From positions 1 through 64,000 of the forward strand of contig NZ_JACFTB010000010.1 in NCBI RefSeq assembly GCF_014281965.1: a DNA stretch of 64,000 bases, written 5' to 3'. Positions 9,024-17,314 of this stretch are shown one piece after another. The translations under genes and the position numbers were made by a program. Every line of letters starts with the position of its first letter. Position 1 is the first letter of the stretch. A model generated the notes under the pieces. The model had not been told where the DNA came from, ran no database searches, and saw nothing but the letters and a program-made list of their open reading frames with translations. The stretch comes from Rhodococcus sp. BP22. GTDB taxonomy: Bacteria; Actinomycetota; Actinomycetes; Mycobacteriales; Mycobacteriaceae.

Positions 9024-9623
9024 TTAGGTCAGCGAACGCAGTACGGTATCGACGATCAGTGTCGAATGTTGTAGTGAGTCCGGTATTCCCGCATCCGCAC
9101 GTGCCTGCGCGAACAACGCGCGTGTAAGCACTGCACCGGTCACGAGTTCGAGCAGTAGCGTCGTCGAAGTCTCGCTCGGCAACTCGCCTCGCATCACTGC
9201 GCGCTGAACGATCTGCCTCGTGGTGACGAAGCGGCTCTGGTTGAGCGTGTCGGTGAGATGCGACAGGAGGTCAGGGTTGACCATCGCATCGAGAGTCACC
9301 CGTAGCGATACCAGTCCGGACAGTTCGGCGTAGCCGTGTGTGAGTTGCTCGGAAAGTTCGATGAGGTCATCGCGAACCGTGCCGGTATCGATCGGCGTCG
9401 ACAACGGGGATCGGGCCTCGAGTGCCTGTACCAAGAGGTCTTCCTTGCTGTCCCAACGCCGATACAGTGCCGCCCTACCAACCTTCGCCTTGCGGGCAAC
9501 CGCGTCGAAAGTGAACCCGCGCCAACTTGTTTCCCAATACACCTCGAGTACGGCGTCGTAGACGCGAACCTCCATGTCCGCATCCCGAGGTCTACCGGGC
9601 CCGCGCTGACGCTCCTGAGACAT
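9024..9623 (-). CDS. TetR-family transcriptional repressor
   Basis: A 199-residue one-domain regulator. An N-terminal RGPGRPRDADME lead is followed by the TetR helix-turn-helix (TFDAVARKAKVGRAALYRRW, about 37-56) and a variable all-helical ligand-binding domain of normal length. It lies directly upstream of, and on the same strand as, the thiolase/hydratase/dehydrogenase operon, and the 13-bp dyad in the gap is a good candidate binding site. The inducer is likely an acyl-CoA or the xenobiotic substrate, by analogy with other acyl-CoA operon repressors; this is inference. Confidence 0.88.
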   Translation of the reverse strand: MSQERQRGPGRPRDADMEVRVYDAVLEVYWETSWRGFTFDAVARKAKVGRAALYRRWDSKEDLLVQALEARSPLSTPIDTGTVRDDLIELSEQLTHGYAELSGLVSLRVTLDAMVNPDLLSHLTDTLNQSRFVTTRQIVQRAVMRGELPSETSTTLLLELVTGAVLTRALFAQARADAGIPDSLQHSTLIVDTVLRSLT

Positions 9624-9671
9624 TCGCCAATTGTCGCACCTGCGGACGATCGTTTCGCTCGCATCGAACGT

Positions 9672-10259
9672 TCAGTACTTGCCTGCCGGCAGTTGCAGGT
9701 AGACCTCGCTCCAGATCAATTCGTGCTCGGCTGCGGTGATGTGCTGTGTTGCAAACCGGTTGTCGGCGTCTACGAGGAGTTTCACGTGGCGGCCGATGTC
9801 GTCGCGGCGAGACAGGGAGTCGAGGTCGGGTAGATCGGTCATCGTGATCGCTACCTGTATCCGAACATGCGTTCGCGGGGTGCCCGCCATCACGAACGCG
9901 AAGTACCCGCTGAGCAGGTAGACGGTCGTCGACGCGGCGACTGCCGGAATCGGAGCGAGCTGATTGCTCAGCACCACCTCGCTGACGATCCACAACATCG
10001 CACCCCACAAGGGCCACCCTCGCCATAGGCGCAGACGTCTACGCTCGGCAAGGTTGGTGCCCGGAGGAAAAACGACGAGTCGGTGGCGGGTCATGCCGTG
10101 GCGGGAGTGCCAGGTGTCCACTGAGCCCCAAATTCTTTCGCCGTCGAGAAGGTGACTCCAGAAGCGACGGGCAGCACTGGGTGTTGCCGACGGCGTCGCA
10201 TCGGGGTCGCGGTGGGGGTGTCCCGCTGCGGACCCTCGCGTGATGGGTTCTTCTTCCAT
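9672..10259 (-). CDS. Conserved hypothetical membrane-associated protein (DUF6611-like)
   Basis: A 195-residue protein with a hydrophilic N-terminus, a central pair of hydrophobic stretches (around GWPLWGAMLWIVSEVVL and VAASTTVYLLSGYFAFVMAG) and a soluble C-terminal part ending LIWSEVYLQLPAGKY. I recognise the general layout of an actinobacterial family of unknown function. The start at ATG 10257-10259 (MEEEPITRG) is preferred; an upstream extension to 10322 is composition-wise poor. It stands alone between the TetR gene and the divergent SDR. No function can be assigned. Confidence 0.65.
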   Translation of the reverse strand: MEEEPITRGSAAGHPHRDPDATPSATPSAARRFWSHLLDGERIWGSVDTWHSRHGMTRHRLVVFPPGTNLAERRRLRLWRGWPLWGAMLWIVSEVVLSNQLAPIPAVAASTTVYLLSGYFAFVMAGTPRTHVRIQVAITMTDLPDLDSLSRRDDIGRHVKLLVDADNRFATQHITAAEHELIWSEVYLQLPAGKY

Positions 10260-10497
10260 TTGGTCAGGTCTACGACACCGGCGGGACCGTTGGGCGGAAA
10301 GATACGACACCTGTATGCCCATGCTGAAAATCTTGATGATCCTTTGACACGCAGTGCAGATGCCAAGTCTGCATGCGGTCGGGATAAAGCAAAAGATGAC
10401 TGCTCCAGCAGCCTCGGGAGGTAGCCGGACGGTCGTATGCTGCAGAGACAGTTGACGACAGTTGAACTCCAGAAACTAGTCGAAAGCAGGCAGCATT

Positions 10498-11292
10498 ATG
10501 GGAAGACTTCAGGGCAAGGCAGCCATAATTACCGGCGGGGCAAGCGGCATCGGTATGGCGGCCGCGCAAATGTTCGCAGCCGAGGGCGCGGCCGTCGCAA
10601 TCGCGGATCTGGACCAGCAGCAGGCCAGCGATGCTGCTGCCCGGATACAGGAAGCCGGCGGGCGCGCGATCGGTATCGCCGTCGACGTGATGGACGAGGA
10701 GTCCCTCGCTGACCTGGTAAATGCTTCGGTACAGGAGTTCGGTCGTTTGGACGTCATGTGCAATCACGTGGGCGGCAGCAATCCGCGCAAGGATCTGGAC
10801 GTGCTCCGGTTGGACTTGGAAGAGTTCGACCGCACCATGCAGTTGAACGTGCGTAGTGCGCTCCTCGGCTGCCGACTGGCTCTGCCGCACCTGATCGATG
10901 TCGGCGGCGGCTCGATCATCAACACAGCCTCTGTCGGGGGCTTGGCCGGGGACTACATGCAAGTGGCTTACGGCACTGCCAAGGCTGCGGTCATTCGCAT
11001 GACCCAGTACGTCGCCACCCAGTACGGAGCACAAAAAGTGCGTTGTAATGCGGTCGCCCCCGGCGCGGTGATGACCCCAGCGTTGCAGAACAATCTTTCC
11101 GCTGAGGCCATCGACAAGATCCGGTCACACAACGCGCTGCCGTTCATCGGCGAACCCGAGGACATTGCCGCCGCCATGTTGTTCCTGGCCTCGGACGAGT
11201 CCCGTTACATCACCGGACAGACACTTGTCGTCGACGGTGGCATGACCAGCCACCACGCAATCGCCGAGGACCGCCGCATCCAACCTGACTGA
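10498..11292 (+). CDS. Short-chain dehydrogenase/reductase (FabG-like SDR)
   Basis: A 264-residue classical SDR. TGGASGIG (about 13-20) binds the cofactor; Asp after the second strand (IADLD) suggests NAD+ preference. The usual NNAG is changed to CNHVG, the catalytic Ser lies in NTASVGG and the YxxxK pair in YGTAK. The C-terminal YITGQTLVVDGG matches the family. It resembles alcohol dehydrogenases/oxidoreductases of terpene and steroid pathways, but the substrate is unknown. Transcribed alone, divergent from the DUF6611-like gene across a 240-bp gap that includes a tandem near-repeat (GACAGTTGA, then GACAGTTGAA) at 10447-10467. Confidence 0.9.
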   Translation: MGRLQGKAAIITGGASGIGMAAAQMFAAEGAAVAIADLDQQQASDAAARIQEAGGRAIGIAVDVMDEESLADLVNASVQEFGRLDVMCNHVGGSNPRKDLDVLRLDLEEFDRTMQLNVRSALLGCRLALPHLIDVGGGSIINTASVGGLAGDYMQVAYGTAKAAVIRMTQYVATQYGAQKVRCNAVAPGAVMTPALQNNLSAEAIDKIRSHNALPFIGEPEDIAAAMLFLASDESRYITGQTLVVDGGMTSHHAIAEDRRIQPD

Positions 11293-11411
11293 TCTCTCGG
11301 ACTGCGGATGCTGTTCAGTCACAGGGGGACTCGTGCAGTTTCAGATTGCGCAGATGTCAGAGTCCCGATCGGCATAAGCGGGCGCTTGGGCTCCCGTCCG
11401 TCTGAGCGGTT

Positions 11412-11437
11412 CTCTGATCGCTGTCATGCGATCAGAG
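11412..11437. terminator. Stem-loop at the end of the DUF4342 gene
   Basis: CTCTGATCGC (11412-11421) pairs perfectly with GCGATCAGAG (11428-11437) around a 6-base loop. It overlaps the DUF4342 stop codon and lies between the converging SDR and DUF4342 genes, so it probably ends transcription from one or both sides, although no long T-run follows. Confidence 0.5.
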
Positions 11438-11723
11438 CAGCTTCGTCGACGCGGTGAACCTCGATTGTGCAGTCCTTCACCACGGCAGCGATGGCAGCAA
11501 CTGCTACGAGAACCGGTGCGACGATGGCGACAGCGACGCCGGCCGTGACTGGAATCTCGATGATGCTCTGGTCCTGACTATTTTTCACCACAATTCTTCG
11601 GACGTTGCCATCGTGAAGCAGTTTCTTCACTGCCGCAGTGATTTCAGCCCCCTGAACCTGCAAGGTGTCTACCGGAGAGGGAGATTCGGCAACAGTCGCG
11701 TCGGCCTGATTCTTTTCGGTCAT
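11424..11723 (-). CDS. DUF4342 domain protein
   Basis: A small protein of 99 residues. An acidic, variable N-terminus is followed by the DUF4342 core: the GNVRRIVVKN motif (about residues 40-49), IIEIPVTAGV, a hydrophobic segment of about 20 residues (AVAIVAPVLVAVAAIAAVV) and a short CTIEVHRV end. The hydrophobic helix suggests membrane association; the family has no known function. The start used is ATG 11721-11723 (MTEKNQAD); a GTG 17 codons upstream is possible. A DosR-box-like sequence (GGGTCTTTGTGCCT, 11811-11824) lies about 90 bp upstream, linking it to the stress regulon proposed for this window. Confidence 0.75.
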   Translation of the reverse strand: MTEKNQADATVAESPSPVDTLQVQGAEITAAVKKLLHDGNVRRIVVKNSQDQSIIEIPVTAGVAVAIVAPVLVAVAAIAAVVKDCTIEVHRVDEAALIA

Positions 11724-11810
11724 GATTGGTGTATTTCCGTTCTGGGTTGGCGAGATGTGGCCTTGTGTGGTCACCGGTATCAGTCTGCTGTTCGAGTCAT
11801 CTGAAGTTCA

Positions 11811-11824
11811 GGGTCTTTGTGCCT
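11811..11824. promoter_or_regulatory. DosR-box-like sequence upstream of DUF4342
   Basis: GGGTCTTTGTGCCT differs by two bases from the copy GGGACTTTGTGCCC at 28310. It lies about 88 bp upstream of the DUF4342 start and 122 bp from the DUF488 gene on the other strand. Confidence 0.4.
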
Positions 11825-11945
11825 CTGTCTTCTGCTGAAAGTGTGACCGTTGGAGTGGTCGTCGAGATCAACCAGAATGGGGCCGGCGACATTGACCAGA
11901 TGCATGAGATGAGTGGCCTGAAGTCGATCGAGTAATCTGGATTCG

Positions 11946-12506
11946 ATGACGAAGGGCCAGGAAAGCAAACGCGCCGTGCCTCGGGTATTCACTATCGGAC
12001 ACTCCACTCGCACTGCTGATGAAGTGCTCGAGATGCTCCGTGCGAACGAGGTGACCGAGCTGGTCGATGTGCGTTCGTTTCCAGGGTCGCGAAAGTATCC
12101 GCAGTGGAACCAGGACGCGATCAAGGATGCGCTGCCGGCCGATATCGGGTACCGATGGATCCGGGATATCGGCGGTCGTAGATATACACCGGTTGATGTG
12201 TCGAGCCCGAACGGAGGGTGGCGGGTCAAGGCATTCCGCGACTACGCGGACTACATGGAGACCGCGGAATTCCGTTCCGGGCTCGCTGAGCTGCTACGGG
12301 TCGCACACGAGTCGGTCCCGGCGATCATGTGCAGCGAGGCTGTGCCATGGCGTTGTCATCGACGGCTGATAACGGACGCGCTCATCGTCGCAGGGGCCGA
12401 GGTTTTCGACATTATGTCGATTTCATCGACCCGCCTCGCGACAATTACAGAGTTCGCGCACGTACAAGGCGAAACGATCACTTATCCAGAGTCAGCAGAG
12501 GCATGA
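11946..12506 (+). CDS. DUF488 domain protein
   Basis: A 186-residue DUF488 protein. Family hallmarks are the start TIGHSTR (about 17-23), LVDVRSFPGSRKYPQWN, the IRDIGGRR loop, and the C-terminal MCSEAVPWRCHRRLI with a cysteine pair. The family is widespread and uncharacterised; the fold and conserved Cys/His hint at nucleic acid or redox chemistry but this is unproven. Its TGA overlaps the ATG of the alkyltransferase-like gene (ATGA), so the two are translated together, suggesting a shared role in DNA or base damage handling. Confidence 0.88.
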   Translation: MTKGQESKRAVPRVFTIGHSTRTADEVLEMLRANEVTELVDVRSFPGSRKYPQWNQDAIKDALPADIGYRWIRDIGGRRYTPVDVSSPNGGWRVKAFRDYADYMETAEFRSGLAELLRVAHESVPAIMCSEAVPWRCHRRLITDALIVAGAEVFDIMSISSTRLATITEFAHVQGETITYPESAEA

Positions 12507-12784
12507 CCATCGACGTGGTGTCGGAAGTTCGAGCCATGGTGGTGAGGATTCCGGCGGGTCACGTCGCCGCCTACGGTGAGATCGGTCGCGCACTGGGCAT
12601 AGGTCCCCGGCAGGTGGGCCGGGCCGTCGGACTGCTCGACGACGGTGTGCCGTGGTGGCGGGTGGTTCACGCCGACGGTGCGCCTGCGACGTGCCATGGC
12701 GGAGCAGCGCGCGCATTGCTCGAAGCGGAAGGTGTTCCCTTCCGTGGCAACCGCGTCGACATGGCCAAGGTCGGAACGAAGTAA
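12503..12784 (+). CDS. Alkyltransferase-like protein (MGMT C-terminal family, catalytic Cys replaced by Trp)
   Basis: A 93-residue stand-alone MGMT-fold DNA-binding domain. It has the recognition-helix region VAAYGEIGRALG and the position of the alkyl-acceptor loop, but the usual PCHRV is PWWRVV, i.e. the acceptor Cys is Trp. This is the hallmark of alkyltransferase-like (ATL) proteins, which bind O6-alkylguanine without repairing it and hand the lesion to nucleotide excision repair. ATG 12503 overlaps the stop of the DUF488 gene by four bases. An in-frame extension back to 12329 would lie inside the DUF488 gene and is rejected. Confidence 0.85.
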   Translation: MTIDVVSEVRAMVVRIPAGHVAAYGEIGRALGIGPRQVGRAVGLLDDGVPWWRVVHADGAPATCHGGAARALLEAEGVPFRGNRVDMAKVGTK

Positions 12785-12889
12785 GCGGATCTTCTACCCC
12801 TTTTCGGGGGTGGGTACTTATGACGCGCGTCACATAACCTTCTCCTTCAGATTCACATCACACTTCCTGACGATGCCTCTGGAGAATGA

Positions 12890-14236
12890 ATGCCCTCAAT
12901 TACACCGGATGATGCGGTCGACCGCAGGCCCACGACCCGCTCCGCCGCACCCACCACAAGTGTTCGGAAGGTGGCGATCGCCAGCGGCATAGGAACCACA
13001 ATCGAGTTCTATGACTTCTTCATTTATGGAACTGCTGCCGCACTCGTATTTCCGACAGTGTTCTTCCCAGCATTGGGTGCCACTGCGGGGACCGTCGCAT
13101 CCTTCGCCACCTTTGCGGTCGCCTTCATCGCGAGGCCTGTCGGAGCTGTGGTCTTCGGGCACTTCGGCGACCGTATCGGCCGAAAAAAGACGCTGATCTC
13201 GACGCTGCTTCTGATGGGCATATCAACTTTTGTAATCGGGTTGCTACCCAGCGCTGACACCATCGGAATAGCGGCTCCGATAATTCTCGTTCTGTTGCGA
13301 TTCGGGCAGGGATTCGCTGTGGGTGGAGAATGGGCAGGCGCAACTCTTCTCACTGCCGAATATGCACCACCGAAAAAACGCGGCTTCTACGCCATGTTCC
13401 CGCAGCTGGGCCCGTCAGCGGCATTCATTCTTTCGAGCGCGACCTTCCTCGTAACGGGTGCTGTATTCGGTGACACCAACGCAGTCTTCCTCGACTTCGG
13501 TTGGCGTATACCGTTTCTTCTCAGTGCAGTTCTCGTGCTGATCGGGTTGTACATGCGACTGGCAATCGAAGAAACACCGGTTTTCCGTGCGAACAAAGAG
13601 GCAGAAGTTCGAATTCCTGACCGTGCTACCACCCTTCCGATCCTCGAAGCTTGGCACGTACAGAAGAAGGAGATTCTGCTTGCCGCCGGAGCGCTGGCTT
13701 CACTGTTCTCGCTCTTCTACATGGGCACTGCATATCTGACCAGTTACGGCACAAAGACCCTCGGCTTCGATCGCCCCTTCGTGTTGTGGACAGGTCTTGT
13801 AGGCGCCGTGGTCTTCGGTATCGCGATCGCACTATCTGCAACGTATTCCGACCGAGTCGGACGCCGCAGAGTGATCATGACATCTTGTGCAGCGGCAATT
13901 CCTTGGTCGCTCGTTCTATTTCCTTTGCTCGACACGGGAAGCCCGGTTGCGTATGTCGTGGCCATGTGTGTGACGCTGACGATCTTCGGTATCGCCTATG
14001 GACCAACCGGTGCCCTTCTCCCAGAACTGTTCCAGACTCGATTCCGCTACACAGGTGCCGGACTGGGATACAACCTCGCCGGTGTTCTCGGCGGCGCAAT
14101 CCCGCCATTGCTCGCCGCCCCTCTCGCGGCACAATTCGGAAGTATTGCTATCGGAGTCATGCTGGCGCTCTTGTCGGTACTCAGCCTCGCCTGCACGAAA
14201 GCGCTCTCCGAGACGAAGGAAATGAGCATGACCTGA
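12890..14236 (+). CDS. MFS transporter, metabolite:H+ symporter (MHS) family
   Basis: A 448-residue, 12-helix major facilitator. The start of the first helix, IGTTIEFYDFFIYGTAAALV, and the loop GHFGDRIGRKK (about 86-96) are typical of the MHS family (citrate, proline/betaine, shikimate, alpha-ketoglutarate carriers), as are RFGQGFAVGGEWAGA and PKKRGFYAMFPQLGP. It should import a carboxylated or zwitterionic solute with protons. GGAGA five bases before the ATG supports the start. It is monocistronic, followed by a strong terminator at 14321. The substrate cannot be read from sequence. Confidence 0.9.
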   Translation: MPSITPDDAVDRRPTTRSAAPTTSVRKVAIASGIGTTIEFYDFFIYGTAAALVFPTVFFPALGATAGTVASFATFAVAFIARPVGAVVFGHFGDRIGRKKTLISTLLLMGISTFVIGLLPSADTIGIAAPIILVLLRFGQGFAVGGEWAGATLLTAEYAPPKKRGFYAMFPQLGPSAAFILSSATFLVTGAVFGDTNAVFLDFGWRIPFLLSAVLVLIGLYMRLAIEETPVFRANKEAEVRIPDRATTLPILEAWHVQKKEILLAAGALASLFSLFYMGTAYLTSYGTKTLGFDRPFVLWTGLVGAVVFGIAIALSATYSDRVGRRRVIMTSCAAAIPWSLVLFPLLDTGSPVAYVVAMCVTLTIFGIAYGPTGALLPELFQTRFRYTGAGLGYNLAGVLGGAIPPLLAAPLAAQFGSIAIGVMLALLSVLSLACTKALSETKEMSMT

Positions 14237-14320
14237 CCTGCGATAGGGCCACGCAACGCCGACCGTTGACGCACCGGGCCAGGGCCGTCCAGTCTTCGGT
14301 ATGAAACAAACTCGAGCACC

Positions 14321-14362
14321 CCCCCTGAACTGCGAAATGCGCAGTTCAGGGGGCTTTCTTTC
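14321..14362 (+). terminator. Rho-independent terminator after the MHS transporter
   Basis: A perfect 14-bp GC-rich stem (CCCCCTGAACTGCG at 14321-14334 with CGCAGTTCAGGGGG at 14340-14353), a 5-base loop and a following CTTTCTTT tail. This is the clearest intrinsic terminator in the window. Confidence 0.9.
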
Positions 14363-14408
14363 GTGGATCGGCATATTCTGTTGCGCTGATAATTGTCCCT
14401 GGACGGTG

Positions 14409-14422
14409 GTGACTTCTGGCCC
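14409..14422. promoter_or_regulatory. DosR-box-like sequence upstream of alcohol dehydrogenase
   Basis: GTGACTTCTGGCCC lies 95 bp before the alcohol dehydrogenase start. It is nearly the same as GTGACCTCTGGCCG at 47822-47835, which is in the same position relative to a universal stress protein gene. Confidence 0.45.
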
Positions 14423-14516
14423 TGCACGCATGGTTGTCGAGGCAGCGAGGATCGATAACGTGCATCGCTCGACCGTCGAGAACGGCATTGCTCAGTGATT
14501 TACGGAGGAACCCGGG

Positions 14517-15527
14517 ATGAAAGCTGCTGTCGTTACCGAGTTCGGTGCGCCCCTCGTCGTCCAGGACATTCCTGTTCCCATCCCGGGACCCCAGCAGGTG
14601 CTCGTGAAAATTCAAACCTGCGGGGTGTGCCACACCGATATTCACGCTGCGAATGGTGACTGGCCCGCCAAGCCGACCGTGCCCTTCGTCCCAGGGCACG
14701 AGGGTATCGGCCTCATCGAGGCCGTGGGATCACAAGTGTCCGAGGATCGAATCGGCGAGCGCGTCGCCATCGCGTGGCTGGGTTCGGCGTGCGGTGAGTG
14801 CGATTACTGCGTATCCGGGTGGGAGACCCTGTGTGAGAAACAGCAGAACAGCGGCTACTCGATCGATGGGGCGTACGCCGAATACGCAGTGGCAGATGCT
14901 CGTTACGTCACCCACGTGCCAAATGGAATCTCTTCCTTCGACGCCGCTCCATTGACCTGCGCAGGGGTAACCACCTACAAAGCGGTCAAAGTCGGCGGGG
15001 TGTTGCCGGCTCAGCGTGTTGCGATCTTCGGTGTCGGCGGCCTTGGCCACATGGCTGTGCAATATGCCAAGATTGCCGGAGGATTCGTCACCGCCGTCGA
15101 CATCGAAGACGAGAAGTTGGAACTCGCGACCGAACTCGGGGCCGACCACACCGTCAACTCGTCGACGACGGACCCGGTCGAAGCGATCCGCGCACTCGGC
15201 GGTGCCGATGTCGCGATCGTATTGGCAGTGATTCCCGAGGTATTCGACCAAGCTTTCCGATCACTCCGTCGCGGTGGGCGGCTGGTGTGTGTGTCCATGC
15301 CTGCTCATGGAGTGTTCCCCGTGCCGATCTTCGAGACCGTGGTCGGTGGCATCTCGGTGCTCGGCTCGATCGTCGGCACTCGGAAGGATCTACGTGAAGT
15401 ATTCGCCTTGCACGAGGCCGGTCGGACGAAGGTCTCCGCAGTGTCTCGCAAGCTCGACGAAGTCAACGAGTGTTTCGACGACCTGCTCGCCGGCCGATTG
15501 ACTGCGCGAGCGGTCTTCGAGTTCTGA
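14517..15527 (+). CDS. Zinc-dependent alcohol dehydrogenase (AdhP/AdhA type)
   Basis: A 336-residue medium-chain alcohol dehydrogenase. Catalytic zinc ligands are in CGVCHTDIH and GHEGIG; the structural zinc site is CGECDYC plus the Cys of WETLC; the Rossmann motif is FGVGGLGHMAVQ (about 170-181). It interconverts aldehydes and primary alcohols with NAD(H), and with little oxygen could re-oxidise NADH. GGAGG eight bases before the ATG gives a strong start. The gene is set apart by a terminator upstream and carries a DosR-box-like sequence about 100 bp in front. A paralogue with the same motifs is at 28374-29375. Confidence 0.92.
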   Translation: MKAAVVTEFGAPLVVQDIPVPIPGPQQVLVKIQTCGVCHTDIHAANGDWPAKPTVPFVPGHEGIGLIEAVGSQVSEDRIGERVAIAWLGSACGECDYCVSGWETLCEKQQNSGYSIDGAYAEYAVADARYVTHVPNGISSFDAAPLTCAGVTTYKAVKVGGVLPAQRVAIFGVGGLGHMAVQYAKIAGGFVTAVDIEDEKLELATELGADHTVNSSTTDPVEAIRALGGADVAIVLAVIPEVFDQAFRSLRRGGRLVCVSMPAHGVFPVPIFETVVGGISVLGSIVGTRKDLREVFALHEAGRTKVSAVSRKLDEVNECFDDLLAGRLTARAVFEF

Positions 15528-15688
15528 TGGTGGCGGACGCCATCTCGATGAGTACGCGGACAATGCCGAAGCGCTTCTCGCCCCGCAGGACATCGGCCGA
15601 GGTCATGACGGGAGTGCAGACGCCGTAGGGTTCGGGAGGGCAAGCACGTGCAGAAACCGCGTGTGGCCACAACGAATCGAGCAGCGTG

Positions 15689-16477
15689 ATGAACGCAGAG
15701 GACATCGGTGGTCCGGAGCGGTTAGCTGTACGTGCAGGGACCACATACCCTGACGAGCTCGACGACGATTTCAGAGCGAGTCTGGCAGACCTGGGTAAGC
15801 TCGCGATGAGCACGTTGACCCTGTCGGAGACGCTGTCCCACGTGGCAGAGTTCGCGGTGCGGGCCATCCCCGGCGCCGATGGGGCAGGGCTGACGCTTCT
15901 CCATTCGGACAAGCCTCCGACGATTGTCGCCAGCGCGGACTTCGTCCGAGTGGTCGACGGCATTCAGTACGGGCTGGGGGAAGGCCCGTGCATCACGGCA
16001 GCCGCGAAGGGCATCACAGTCCGGTCGGGCTCGCTCGACGCAGATCCTCAATGGCCAGAGTTCGGGCCCCAGGTCGGTCATCTGGGAGTTCATAGTGTGC
16101 TGTCGCTGCCGCTGGTCACCCGAGCCGGTGTGCTCGGAGCGATGAATGTCTACGCCCATCAGCCGGACGCGTTCGACGACCGCTCCGTAGAACTCGGCGA
16201 ACTCTTTGCAGTCCCTGCCGCGGTCTCGGTTCAGAACGCACGTGCGTTGGCCAGCGCCGTGCAACTCACCGAGCAGCTCGAAAAGGCTCTCAGCAGCCGA
16301 GCGGTGATCGATCAGGCAATCGGTATTCTGATCAGCAGAAGCGGATGCAGCGGCACTGAAGGGTACGAAAAACTTCGAACGCTCAGCCAGAACGAACACA
16401 AGAAGCTCGTCGTGGTGGCGGATACGATAGTTGCCGAGGCGATGAAGACTGCCCGTTCGCGTCTTCGACGGAAATAA
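15689..16477 (+). CDS. GAF and ANTAR domain regulator
   Basis: A 262-residue protein with an N-terminal GAF domain (about 35-175, including EGPCITAA and HSVLSLPL) and a C-terminal ANTAR RNA-binding domain (about 195-255, beginning LSSRAVIDQAIGILISRSGCS). ANTAR proteins bind paired hairpins in nascent transcripts and prevent termination. The GAF may sense a small ligand or redox state. A GTG directly in front of the ATG is an alternative start. It shares strong similarity with the GAF-ANTAR protein at 22539-23342, so they are paralogues inside the same island. Confidence 0.88.
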   Translation: MNAEDIGGPERLAVRAGTTYPDELDDDFRASLADLGKLAMSTLTLSETLSHVAEFAVRAIPGADGAGLTLLHSDKPPTIVASADFVRVVDGIQYGLGEGPCITAAAKGITVRSGSLDADPQWPEFGPQVGHLGVHSVLSLPLVTRAGVLGAMNVYAHQPDAFDDRSVELGELFAVPAAVSVQNARALASAVQLTEQLEKALSSRAVIDQAIGILISRSGCSGTEGYEKLRTLSQNEHKKLVVVADTIVAEAMKTARSRLRRK

Positions 16478-16518
16478 GTCCGTCGCAGGGTGCTGCGAGC
16501 ATCGCTCACCGAAAGAGG

Positions 16519-16570
16519 GTAGCGTCGACGGCGCAGGTGAACCCGAGACTCGGAGTCCGACTTTGGTCTC
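16519..16570 (+). promoter_or_regulatory. Promoter-like GTAGCGTC element and weak DosR-like box
   Basis: GGGTAGCGTC ends at 16526; the same GTAGCGTC octamer recurs upstream of the SPFH gene (18308) and the P-type ATPase (23374), and GTAGCGTT at 47859. Further downstream CCGACTTTGGTCTC (16557-16570) is a weak match to the DosR-like box at 45256. Position relative to the gene at 16654 fits a promoter region. Confidence 0.3.
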
Positions 16571-16653
16571 TCACGTGCATCTCCCTAACGGAAATTTGAC
16601 TCCGCAGGGTCCTGGAAGTATCGAACAGGCGATCGGGCCGCACTGGATTCTCG

Positions 16654-17253
16654 ATGGAACTACAACGTCGGTTGATGGCCGACCTCTTCCTACTTACCGA
16701 AGCGCTCGACAGTGACACAGTCGATCTCGCACATCTGGCGCTTCGGCTGGTGTCCGACATAGACGATGCCGTGTCGTCCGTCGTCTCCGTTTCTCTCACC
16801 ATCACGATTGATGGTGGACAGTTCGAGGTTGCGGCGTCGACGGAGGATGGAAACGCGTGCGGTGCTGTGTCGTCTCTACGGATCACTCTGCCGGGTCTAC
16901 CGAACACGTGTGCCGTTGCGCAACTGGTGATTCTCTCCGGGACAGTCGGTGCTTTCGTGGATCTCGCTGCGGACGTGACCTATTCACTCGGGCTGGCCGG
17001 CGCCGCGATCGTCCTCGACGACCGTATTCGACACACCGACAAAAATGAGATGACTGCAACAGATGTTCAGCGGACGCTCTCTACGGTCAGCGTAATCAAT
17101 CAAGCAGTGGGAGTGCTCATCGAGAGCGGCCGAACACCCTGCGAGGGACGCGCGGAATTGCATCGTCTTGCGCTGCAATCGGGCTCACCGGCTATCGAGA
17201 TTGCCCGACGGGTCCTACGTGATGCCCTCGGCTGGCATCCGCCCCGATGCTAG
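16654..17253 (+). CDS. ANTAR-type regulator with divergent N-terminal domain
   Basis: About 199 residues. The C-terminal 60 residues (from RTLSTVSVINQAVGVLIESG) match an ANTAR domain, with a poorly conserved second half. The N-terminal 120 residues form alternating strands (SLTITIDGGQFEVAAS and following) that look like a reduced GAF or sensor domain; I do not recognise it clearly. It probably arose from the same family as its neighbour at 15689 but has diverged, and could form mixed dimers with it. No strong ribosome site precedes the ATG. Confidence 0.7.
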   Translation: MELQRRLMADLFLLTEALDSDTVDLAHLALRLVSDIDDAVSSVVSVSLTITIDGGQFEVAASTEDGNACGAVSSLRITLPGLPNTCAVAQLVILSGTVGAFVDLAADVTYSLGLAGAAIVLDDRIRHTDKNEMTATDVQRTLSTVSVINQAVGVLIESGRTPCEGRAELHRLALQSGSPAIEIARRVLRDALGWHPPRC

Positions 17254-17314
17254 CGGATCGACCCTGATACTTGAAAATCAATGCAGCACTAAAGGATCGA
17301 AAAGATAGCCGCTG

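Noticed and set aside
10283-10295. GGGACCGTTGGGC as another DosR-like box
   Set aside because: Only the left half fits, and it sits 24 bp from a gene with no link to the stress island.
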